From Candidatus Gastranaerophilales bacterium (lineage in GTDB: Bacteria > Cyanobacteriota > Vampirovibrionia > Gastranaerophilales > Gastranaerophilaceae): DNA of 7,220 bases. The stretch covers positions 1 to 7,220 of the forward strand of contig JAJQHF010000071.1 in NCBI GenBank assembly GCA_021199975.1. Reading direction: 5' to 3'. The position numbers and the translations under genes are program-made. The notes under the pieces are model-generated. The model was given only the letters and a program-made list of their open reading frames with translations. It was not told the DNA's origin and did not search any database. Positions 1 to 6,032 of the stretch are shown here, piece by piece (the stretch's first letter is position 1; the number at the start of each line of letters is the position of its first letter).

Positions 1-180
1 TCAGTATTTGTTACTGTATCAGTATTTGTTACTGTATCAGTATTTGTTACTGTATCAGTATTTGTTACAGTTTCAGTATTTGTTACTGTATCAGTATTTG
101 TTACTGTATCGGTATTTGTTACTGTATCAGTATTTGTCACTGTATCGGTATTTGTTACTGTATCAGTATTTGTTACGGTC
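1..180 (-). repeat. 18-bp in-frame tandem repeat, 10 units seen
   Basis: Ten contiguous 18-bp units fill 1-180 on the plus strand, with consensus TCAGTATTTGTTACTGTA. Read on the minus strand each encodes Asp-Thr-Val-Thr-Asn-Thr. Units 1, 2, 3, 5 and 6 (at 1-54 and 73-108) are identical. Unit 4 (55-72) changes Asp to Glu. Units 7 to 10 differ only at synonymous positions or at the junction with the unique sequence. Because 18 is a multiple of three, gain or loss of units keeps the frame. The array is cut by the left edge, so its true copy number is unknown. Confidence 0.95.
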
Positions 181-1043
181 ACAGTGGACGGAGTCGCTGT
201 TCCTGTGTCTGTCGTTGTTTCGGCTTCATCTTGACATGTGCATATTAGAATATCTGCATCCGGTAATATTATTTTATCTCCTGTATATAAAACTGCATTT
301 TCTCTGCCTTCTCCGCCAACTTCATTACGCCAGCCGCCGTCTTCTGTTCCATATATGTCGGGATTTGCATCCATTACAGCTTTTTCTAATGCAGCATATT
401 CATCACTATCAGGTTCTATTCCCATTGCATCTAAATCATAGCTGTTTGCTATTATCCTTGATAAGCAGTTGTTGTCATCATTGTCAGTACTCCAGTCCTC
501 AACTAATACATAATTATTGCCGTCATCATCCGTTTTAATTCTGTCGTCATCCTGTAATATTGTTTCAATTGTTGTGTGATAATTTTCCGGTTCATCATGG
601 CATACACAATCATCATCACAACACGTGCAATCGGCTGTTTCTGTATCTGCATCCTCAATCGCAGCTTCAGCTTCTTCAAGAAATACTGCAATATCATTTT
701 CATTGATAGTATCATTAGCCTTAGCCTTATCTTTATTTTCTCCTAATTTAGCAAGGTATTCAAGTTCATCTTCGCTTACACCGTCTTCGCCGTCTAAAGA
801 GGCAAGAGCATCATAAATAAGCCCAAGCTCATCTTCAGATAATGAATCTGCTTTATCAGAGGATAATGCTTCAATAAAACCATCCCTTGTCATTAAATCT
901 TCATTTGCGACTGTATTTCCGTCTTCAACAAAAAAAGCTATAGTGTCATTTACATTCTTCACTTCTCCATTACTTTTAAAAGAGGACAAATCTGTTCCCT
1001 TTAAAATGTCAACCAATTTGTTGATATCATAATTCATACTCAT
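1..1043 (-). CDS. Acidic EF-hand-like / Cys-cluster / LysM-like protein with NTDTVT repeats (C-terminus beyond window)
   Basis: I do not recognise this as a named family. Seen: an open frame of 347 codons from ATG at 1043 to the window edge with no stop. The product is extremely rich in Asp and Glu and begins MSMNYDINKLVDIL, with no signal peptide or membrane segment. Residues 82-93 (SLDGEDGVSEDE) resemble a degenerate EF-hand loop. Residues 139-149 hold C139, C141, C142, C146, C148 and H149, and another CxC lies at 268-270. Residues about 190-261 read like a LysM domain with an insert: NCLSRIIANSYDL, then AVMDANPDIY, then LYTGDKIILPD. From about residue 287 a Thr-rich NTDTVT repeat begins and continues off the window. 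Family knowledge: LysM binds GlcNAc-containing glycans such as peptidoglycan. Inference: a wall-associated or secreted adhesin-like protein, possibly calcium- or metal-binding, exported by a route not visible here. It is divergent from another LysM gene at 1212. The plus-strand frame across the repeat is a shadow. Confidence 0.8.
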   Translation of the reverse strand, partial: MSMNYDINKLVDILKGTDLSSFKSNGEVKNVNDTIAFFVEDGNTVANEDLMTRDGFIEALSSDKADSLSEDELGLIYDALASLDGEDGVSEDELEYLAKLGENKDKAKANDTINENDIAVFLEEAEAAIEDADTETADCTCCDDDCVCHDEPENYHTTIETILQDDDRIKTDDDGNNYVLVEDWSTDNDDNNCLSRIIANSYDLDAMGIEPDSDEYAALEKAVMDANPDIYGTEDGGWRNEVGGEGRENAVLYTGDKIILPDADILICTCQDEAETTTDTGTATPSTVTVTNTDTVTNTDTVTNTDTVTNTDTVTNTDTVTNTETVTNTDTVTNTDTVTNTDTVTNT

Positions 1044-1052
1044 ACAAGAACA

Positions 1053-1057
1053 CTCCT
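1053..1057 (-). promoter_or_regulatory. Shine-Dalgarno site fixing the start of the left-edge gene
   Basis: The minus strand reads AGGAG at 1057-1053, nine bases before ATG at 1043. A second in-frame ATG at 1037 lies 15 bases away, which is too far, so 1043 is preferred as the start. This is also the strongest ribosome binding site in the window and argues that the minus-strand frame is the real gene. Confidence 0.75.
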
Positions 1058-1065
1058 ATCATATA

Positions 1066-1071
1066 ACTATA
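1066..1071 (-). promoter_or_regulatory. Possible -10 box for the left-edge gene
   Basis: The minus strand carries TATAGT at 1071-1066 (5 of 6 to TATAAT). No good -35 hexamer sits at the usual distance, only a T-run (TTTTTA near 1094-1089). Transcription from here would give a very short leader just covering the AGGAG site. This is a weak call. Confidence 0.25.
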
Positions 1072-1135
1072 CATTCTCTTTATCGGCATAAAAAATTTAA
1101 ACTTTAGAATAATTTGCAAAAAAGTTAAGTTTTGT

Positions 1136-1149
1136 AAACATTAATGTTT
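1136..1149. promoter_or_regulatory. Perfect 14-bp palindrome, possible operator
   Basis: AAACATTAATGTTT is its own reverse complement with no spacer. It lies between the two divergent LysM-type genes and ends three bases before the TTGTCA -35 element of the rightward gene, a position suited to a dimeric regulator acting on one or both promoters. In such AT-rich DNA a 14-bp palindrome can arise by chance, so the operator role is only an inference. Confidence 0.35.
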
Positions 1150-1152
1150 TTT

Positions 1153-1182
1153 TTGTCAATCTTAAATATTCATATCTATTAT
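1153..1182 (+). promoter_or_regulatory. Sigma-70-type promoter of the bitopic LysM gene
   Basis: TTGTCA at 1153-1158 (5 of 6 to TTGACA) is followed after 18 bases by TATTAT at 1177-1182 (5 of 6 to TATAAT). The predicted transcript start near 1189 leaves a leader of about 20 bases that contains the AAAGG ribosome binding site at 1201-1205, six bases before ATG 1212. This is the best-looking promoter in the window. Confidence 0.55.
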
Positions 1183-1211
1183 TTCTAAATGTAAAAACAG
1201 AAAGGTTAATT

Positions 1212-2108
1212 ATGAATATTTCAGCAGTTTCATTTGGTAATAAAGAAGATTATGATATTGATATTCCCTCATGGGTTAATGATAACCACAGACCTCAATC
1301 AACACTGGAAAGAACACCTCAAAAAGATCAATTTCAGAAACAACCCGTAAAAAAAACAAGTCATAATAGTTCAGTAAAAAAACAGGGGAATAATCATAAA
1401 AATACAAAAGGTAAAAGAAAAATCAAAGGTTCTGTAAGAGGTTTTGCTGCCGGAGTTTTATCTGTTCTCATGGTAAATGCCGGAATTGCAGGTGTTTCGC
1501 AAATTGGTAATACAAATACAGTGACAATTCCCTATGATGATTCTTCCTCTATTTATGAAATAGCAGATACTTATGATGTTGATGCTGAAGCTATATTGTC
1601 TTATAACGGAATAACAGAAGATACCGATTTAGAGGAACTAACAGAAATAAGTATTCCTTCTTCTTATGATTATATTCAAGATGAGATAGACTCACTACAG
1701 GAAAAGTTATATAATACAAAAACTTCTGATGAAGAAAGAGAAGAAATATCAGAACAAATAAATGCCCTAAAAGAGAAGCGGGAATATCAGCAAAATATTG
1801 CTACTGTTTATACAGACGGTAAATATGTATATTTTGAGATAAAAGAAATAGATGAAAATTCTCCCGAAGAAATATATGAAAATTTTAAATATGGTATTAA
1901 TGTAGAAATATTTAAAGATATTTTTGATATTGAAGATGGAGCCGTAAGAAAATATAATAATCTTTCAAGAGTTTATGTATCCGGCGACCCCGAAGTAGAA
2001 GAAGATAAAGGTTATTATAGTTATTCAAATAACAGATTTTCAGCAGGCGATGTAATTAAAGTTCCCGTAAAATCAATTATGACTGATGATATTTCGTTAA
2101 ATTATTAA
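1212..2108 (+). CDS. Single-span membrane protein with two LysM-like modules
   Basis: 298 residues; no named family recognised beyond LysM. The N-terminus (MNISAVSFGN...) is not a signal peptide. Residues 28-73 are Gln/Asn/Lys-rich and strongly basic, followed by one hydrophobic segment at about 74-96 (VRGFAAGVLSVLMVNAGIAG). By the positive-inside rule residues 1-73 should be cytoplasmic and the rest outside. Residues 104-149 fit LysM: VTIPYDDSSSIYEIADTYDV, then AILSYNGI, then ISIP. Residues 153-195 are heptad-like and charged, probably a short coiled coil. Residues about 222-287 look like a second, more divergent LysM: VEIFKDIFDIEDGAVRKYNN and later FSAGDVIKVPV. Family knowledge: LysM binds peptidoglycan glycan chains. 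Inference: a membrane-to-wall tether or part of an envelope complex, with the basic tail free to contact a cytoplasmic partner. Start supported by AAAGG six bases upstream. Its 3' end overlaps the convergent TsaC-type gene by 32 bp. Confidence 0.85.
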   Translation: MNISAVSFGNKEDYDIDIPSWVNDNHRPQSTLERTPQKDQFQKQPVKKTSHNSSVKKQGNNHKNTKGKRKIKGSVRGFAAGVLSVLMVNAGIAGVSQIGNTNTVTIPYDDSSSIYEIADTYDVDAEAILSYNGITEDTDLEELTEISIPSSYDYIQDEIDSLQEKLYNTKTSDEEREEISEQINALKEKREYQQNIATVYTDGKYVYFEIKEIDENSPEEIYENFKYGINVEIFKDIFDIEDGAVRKYNNLSRVYVSGDPEVEEDKGYYSYSNNRFSAGDVIKVPVKSIMTDDISLNY

Positions 2109-2691
2109 TCTTTACAGCGCCTTGACGCAAAATGGTTATGGTATCATTTTCAACGGATATTACGGTTGATTCTAAACCATTACATATAAATCCGCCGTCT
2201 TTAAATATAATATCAACAAGCTTGCCTATTGAAGCTTTTGCTTGTTCATAAGTTTTTGAAGATGGATGATTTGATAAATTTGCACTTGTTGTTGCAAGAA
2301 CATGCCCGTCTATAACACTGCAAAGCTTTTTAAAAAAATTATTATCAGGCACTCTTATTCCGACGGTATTTTTACCTGAGGTTATAAAATCAGGAGTTTT
2401 ATCAGATTTATTCAAAATTATAGTTAAAGCTCCGGGGAAATAATTATTAATTAAATCTTCCGCTTTTAAAGGGATATTTTTTACGTATGGTCTTAAATAG
2501 TCAATTGAATTTGACATTAAAATTAACGGTTTTGATTTATCTCTGCCTTTTATTTCATATATTTTATCAGCTCCTTTTTGAGAGTTCGGAAGGCAGCCTA
2601 TTCCCCATACTGTGTCGGTTACAAATGAAATTACACCGCCCGATTTTAAAGTTTTATTTAATTCTTTAACGAAGGATTTTTTGTTTAACAT
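2077..2691 (-). CDS. tsaC: Threonylcarbamoyl-AMP synthase, YrdC/TsaC/Sua5 family
   Basis: 204 residues, the length of a YrdC-domain-only enzyme (E. coli TsaC is about 190) and without the extra C-terminal domain of long Sua5 proteins. Family role: makes threonylcarbamoyl-AMP from threonine, bicarbonate and ATP in the cytoplasm, the first step of t6A formation at position 37 of ANN-decoding tRNAs. Seen: GGVISFVTDTVWGIGC at 18-33, the nucleotide-binding stretch KGRDKSKPLIL at 48-58, FPGALTIIL at 85-93, GIRVP at 111-115, the TTSANLS motif at 134-140, and GLESTVISV plus ILRQGAV at 172-193. All expected core motifs are present. The ATG lies 26 bp inside the end of murJ, preceded by GGGAAGAG at nine bases, which suggests translational coupling as last gene of the operon. 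The last ten or so codons run antisense through the end of the LysM gene, so no intergenic terminator exists. The tRNA role has no evident link to the wall genes. Confidence 0.93.
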   Translation of the reverse strand: MLNKKSFVKELNKTLKSGGVISFVTDTVWGIGCLPNSQKGADKIYEIKGRDKSKPLILMSNSIDYLRPYVKNIPLKAEDLINNYFPGALTIILNKSDKTPDFITSGKNTVGIRVPDNNFFKKLCSVIDGHVLATTSANLSNHPSSKTYEQAKASIGKLVDIIFKDGGFICNGLESTVISVENDTITILRQGAVKINNLTKYHQS

Positions 2692-4243
2692 AGTTTTTTA
2701 CTCTTCCCGCTAATTCACCTGCATATTCAATTTTCATTGCAGATGTAAAGATAAAGTATGTTGTAATAAATAAAATAAACACAATTAATGTTTTTATAAA
2801 CAGAATTATCCAATTTTCGGAATTTACTATCCAATATTTATATAACAAATAATTTACGGCAAAGGCTAAAAATGCGGCAAGAAACATTTTTATCATGTTT
2901 ATAAAGTACATTTTGTATCCGAGGTTTATTTTTTTTAGTAAAATAGAGCCTAATAATACCGCATTAAATAAAGTTACAAATGATGTAGATAAGGTAATTG
3001 CGGCAATGCCTAATTTCTCAATAAACAGCGCATTTAGTATAAATTTTAATACTATTGAAGAAAATGCAACTAAAAACGGTGTTTTTGAATCGTTAAAGGA
3101 ATAATAAATTCTAGTGACTGAATCTCTGAAAACATAAGGTATAATAGCAAAAGATAAAAATATTAAGGCTTGAGATACCATGTATGTTGCATTAGAATCA
3201 AATCTGCCTCTTTGAAAAACGATTTGAATAATATCATGCGAAAGTAAAATAATTGCAAACATAACAGGTATTGCCGCAAAATTTAAAAGTCCGACTCCTT
3301 TATGAAAATAATATTTCATTTCATCATATTTTCTTTCTCCCGCCAATTTTGAAAATATAGGAAATAAAGGCACAAGAAAAGCTGTTGCCAAAATACCTAC
3401 CGGAAATTGAAATACTCTGTTTGCATATCCTATTGCAGTCCATGCACCTTCTTGCAGCTGAGAAGCAAAAAACATATCTACGTATACATATATTTGTCCT
3501 ATTGTAGAACTTAATGCAGCCGGAAATACAAGCTCAATCAAATTTTTAAATTCAGGATTATTCTTAATGTATAAATTCGGTTTTATTTTAAATCCCAATT
3601 TTTTTATTGCGGGAAATTGAACTATAAATTGCAGCAATGCACCTATAGACGTTGCAACAGCCAATGAAATTCCGTATTTACCGCCTTGCGTAAGTGAAAT
3701 TATAATTATTATGCTTAAACTCATTAAAACAGGTGAAATATTCGGCAAAATAAAACATCTGTAAGTTATTAAAAGACCGTAGTATATACCGATAATTCCT
3801 CCTATTAATATGACGGGAGTCATTATTCTTAAATGTCTGCCGGCAAGATTAATAAGCTCTGTATTGTTTGAATGAATTATAAAATTAAGAATTTGGTCTG
3901 AGAAAACAAATATTATTACCGATAAAAATAAAAACACCAAAAATGATGAAGTTAAAAACGTATTAAATAATTTATTTACTTTTTCGGAAGGTATTTTATC
4001 ATTCGGATTAACTAACTTTGCAAAAACGCTGACTGTTGCGCTGTGAAAGGGACCACCTACACCGCCCATTAATATAATTGCTAAAGACGGGATTTGATAA
4101 GCGTAAAAATAAGCATCCGATACCAATCCGGCACCGTAAAAATTCGCTATACATATATCTCTTAAAAATCCTCCGAATTTTGAAATTATTATAACGAAAG
4201 CAATTAACCATGCAGATTTTAACAAAGAGGTATCTTTATTCAT
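2666..4243 (-). CDS. murJ: Lipid II flippase MurJ (MviN family, MOP superfamily)
   Basis: 525 residues, a normal MurJ length, with about 14 hydrophobic segments (near 10, 52, 100, 142, 168, 192, 240, 282, 320, 355, 390, 413, 448 and 480). Family role: flips undecaprenyl-linked peptidoglycan precursor (lipid II) to the outer face of the inner membrane. Seen: SKFGGFLRDICIANFYGAG at 21-39, SDAYFYAYQIPSL at 42-54, YANRVFQFPVGIL at 273-285 and QRGRFD at 344-349. R28 and R276 match essential Arg positions of E. coli MurJ (R24, R270 by motif). The E. coli R18 position is Lys22, and the Arg pair after the PN motif is replaced by Ala/Ile within SLAIILMGGVGGPFHSATVS. I recall a very similar GG-x-x-GPFHSA signature from cyanobacterial MurJ. 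The start overlaps the end of the SpoIID gene by 8 bp and has AGAGG six bases upstream, so translation is probably coupled. Confidence 0.93.
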   Translation of the reverse strand: MNKDTSLLKSAWLIAFVIIISKFGGFLRDICIANFYGAGLVSDAYFYAYQIPSLAIILMGGVGGPFHSATVSVFAKLVNPNDKIPSEKVNKLFNTFLTSSFLVFLFLSVIIFVFSDQILNFIIHSNNTELINLAGRHLRIMTPVILIGGIIGIYYGLLITYRCFILPNISPVLMSLSIIIIISLTQGGKYGISLAVATSIGALLQFIVQFPAIKKLGFKIKPNLYIKNNPEFKNLIELVFPAALSSTIGQIYVYVDMFFASQLQEGAWTAIGYANRVFQFPVGILATAFLVPLFPIFSKLAGERKYDEMKYYFHKGVGLLNFAAIPVMFAIILLSHDIIQIVFQRGRFDSNATYMVSQALIFLSFAIIPYVFRDSVTRIYYSFNDSKTPFLVAFSSIVLKFILNALFIEKLGIAAITLSTSFVTLFNAVLLGSILLKKINLGYKMYFINMIKMFLAAFLAFAVNYLLYKYWIVNSENWIILFIKTLIVFILFITTYFIFTSAMKIEYAGELAGRVKNYVKQKILR

Positions 4244-5876
4244 TTTTTACCTCTTTTATTTCCGTAAATACTGTTACTTTTTTTAAATAATCGGGTTCAT
4301 CTAATATTTTAAATGAAATTTTGTTTTCACCTTTTATTAAATATTTTGAAATATCAGTAATATTTATATCCTCTTTAAGTTTTACATCCAGTTCTTTTTG
4401 ATTAATTGTAATTTTCATTTTTTTTATGTTATCGGGATTTATTATATATACATTGGCTTTTTCCTGCTCTGTATAAAAAGACCTTTCCGTTATTTTATTA
4501 TTACTGTATATATCCATTGGAATAACGGCAAGTTTTATTCCCTGATAGTAATGCTGTAATATTTCATCAAAGGTATAGCCCAAACTTCCCATTTTTCCTG
4601 CGCCCCATTGACTTAAACCGACTCCATGTCCAAAGCCGCCGCCTGAAAATTTATAGAGAGGATTTGCCGCATCTATATAATTTATTACAAAATTTGCACT
4701 TGGAAGAGATATGCCGTCTTTTTGGAAACATCTTCTTATTACAAGCTCTTTTTGTACTATGTATGTATTTTTGTCTGTTTTTATTTCTAGACTTATAATT
4801 TTACCTGATTTTCCCCGTTTTAAAGCTTTTATGGAAATCAACTTTCCTATATCTTCACTGTTTTGAACAGCAGGCATTATAAATCCTGTTTTAGACTGCG
4901 CAGGCATGGTTTTTGCAAGAACATTTTCCAATTCTTCGACCGTCCAAATTTTAGACCATCTGTAATAAGGCGATAAGTCATCAAAAGCCTCCGGTTTAGA
5001 AGTGTAAAAATTTTCTGCTTTTTCATTATCTTCAAGTGTTTCAAATTTTTCATTATCCGCAACAGCCGTTAAATAAGGAATATCTTTAGAAGGAAATTCT
5101 TTTGTCTGAGGATCGGAAAATGCAAATTCATAGCTTTCTGTATATCCTCCTGCCGTTGAACTATATAAGGCAAGTATCGGTTTATTTTCTTTATCCAATG
5201 CAATAATTCCGTTTGTTTGTTCTATTGCTTTATCTGACAGTTCATCCTCGGTATTAGCGCCAAAATATACCTGGCATGCTACGGAATCACATAAATCAAA
5301 CTCTTGATATGCTTTAACTCTCGGGGCAACAGCATAGTTTCTTGCGGCTACAGTCTGTGCTTTCAGCGCTTCAAGACCGAATTTTACGGGCATTTCATTA
5401 GGAACAACTCCTCTTAAATAGTTTTTTAAACTTAATACGTTTACTACAGAGAACTTAGATACATCTTTACTGCTTCTGACAAGATTTACAGCTCCTCTGT
5501 ATAATGCCTGTTTCCCTTTTCTTTTTAACCCTTTTATTGAAATTAATGAGCCTTCTTTTGCCGAAACAAGAATGGGACCGGTTAAGTTTCTTGCTGCAAG
5601 TTCACCATCTACATATATTCTAAATAAATTATTTTCGGAGGTTACTCTTATTTCGGAGGAATTTTCTTTTATCGGAAGCATGTACCCCGTAGCCGAATCT
5701 AAAATATTAAGATTATTTGCATCGTTAAATTCGATACTGTCAAAAATATATGTTTTAAATGACGTATCGCTTATTCCTACTCTCACCGGAATGTAGTTAT
5801 CCGAGGCACTTGCATATTGAAAACTAAATAACATTATAATAATTATATAAATATATTTATTTATTGTACGAAACAT
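4236..5876 (-). CDS. Exported SpoIID/LytB-domain protein, likely peptidoglycan lytic transglycosylase
   Basis: 546 residues, far longer than B. subtilis SpoIID (about 340). A signal peptide fits residues 1-24 (hydrophobic YIYIIIIMLFSF, cleavage near ASA|SD). Residues 28-145 look beta-rich. The SpoIID core follows: LKNYLRGVVPNEMP at 150-163, with E161 matching the proposed catalytic Glu; ALKAQTVAARNYA at 170-182; CDSVACQVYFGANTE at 196-210, with Cys where zinc is bound in the C. difficile enzyme; YSSTAGGYTES at 238-248; and GGGFGHGVGLSQWGAG at 412-427. Residues about 465-546 form a further probably beta-sandwich region ending in LIKGENKISFKI, outside the usual family. Family knowledge: SpoIID cleaves glycan strands lacking stem peptides; homologues occur in non-sporulators, so this is not evidence of sporulation. 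First gene of an operon with murJ, with AGGA six bases before ATG. Role and substrate are inferred from motifs. Confidence 0.9.
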   Translation of the reverse strand: MFRTINKYIYIIIIMLFSFQYASASDNYIPVRVGISDTSFKTYIFDSIEFNDANNLNILDSATGYMLPIKENSSEIRVTSENNLFRIYVDGELAARNLTGPILVSAKEGSLISIKGLKRKGKQALYRGAVNLVRSSKDVSKFSVVNVLSLKNYLRGVVPNEMPVKFGLEALKAQTVAARNYAVAPRVKAYQEFDLCDSVACQVYFGANTEDELSDKAIEQTNGIIALDKENKPILALYSSTAGGYTESYEFAFSDPQTKEFPSKDIPYLTAVADNEKFETLEDNEKAENFYTSKPEAFDDLSPYYRWSKIWTVEELENVLAKTMPAQSKTGFIMPAVQNSEDIGKLISIKALKRGKSGKIISLEIKTDKNTYIVQKELVIRRCFQKDGISLPSANFVINYIDAANPLYKFSGGGFGHGVGLSQWGAGKMGSLGYTFDEILQHYYQGIKLAVIPMDIYSNNKITERSFYTEQEKANVYIINPDNIKKMKITINQKELDVKLKEDINITDISKYLIKGENKISFKILDEPDYLKKVTVFTEIKEVKNE

Positions 5877-5895
5877 AATCTATCCTATGAACTTT

Positions 5896-5901
5896 ATTAT
5901 A
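5896..5901 (-). promoter_or_regulatory. Possible -10 box of the SpoIID-murJ-tsaC operon
   Basis: The minus strand reads TATAAT exactly at 5901-5896, 19 bases before the start codon. The -35 zone is poor (TTCCCT or TTTCCC near 5925-5919), and the predicted leader would be only about a dozen bases, just holding the AGGA site at 5886-5883. An upstream promoter cannot be excluded. Confidence 0.35.
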
Positions 5902-5991
5902 GTCTAAAGAGGATATAAAGGGAAACTGTTAAAGGGAGTTATACAATATTTTTTTATTTATTTTATTCTTTTTATTTTTTTTATAAAATAA

Positions 5992-5997
5992 TATAAT
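5992..5997 (+). promoter_or_regulatory. Possible -10 box of hydF
   Basis: TATAAT occurs at 5992-5997, about 36 bases before the hydF ATG, and an overlapping alternative TATTAT is at 6000-6005. The upstream 5948-5982 is almost all T with scattered A, so no distinct -35 can be named. The leader would contain the weak ribosome binding site AGAAAG at 6018-6023. In such AT-rich sequence a TATAAT match carries limited weight. Confidence 0.3.
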
Positions 5998-6032
5998 TGT
6001 ATTATCAAACAAATTATAGAAAGTGTTTTAAT

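Noticed and set aside
1..180. CRISPR array
   Set aside because: The 18-bp units are contiguous with no spacers and stay in one reading frame, so this is a coding tandem repeat.
8..538. Plus-strand frame of 176 codons rich in Leu, Tyr and Gln across the repeat
   Set aside because: It is the complement of the minus-strand NTDTVT repeat gene. The minus frame has a strong AGGAG start site, a longer open frame and a sensible LysM-like region; the plus frame has none of these.
1117..1134. CAAAA...TTTTG inverted repeat in the left divergent spacer
   Set aside because: A five-pair, almost pure A-T stem is expected by chance in this base composition and forms no stable hairpin.
2109..2160. Rho-independent terminator after the LysM gene
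   Set aside because: Only a three-pair GCG/CGC stem near 2116-2127 with no T-run follows, and the region codes for the C-terminus of the TsaC-type protein.
4008..4211. Minus-strand frame of 67 codons
   Set aside because: Out-of-frame shadow inside murJ; the murJ frame carries the conserved N-terminal motifs here.
4236..5876. SpoIID as evidence for a spore-former
   Set aside because: SpoIID/LytB-domain proteins occur in many non-sporulating bacteria, including cyanobacteria, and no other sporulation gene is in view.
5948..5982. T-rich tract as a transcription terminator
   Set aside because: It lies between two divergent gene starts with no stem before it, so there is no upstream transcript to terminate; it may simply be promoter-proximal AT-rich DNA.
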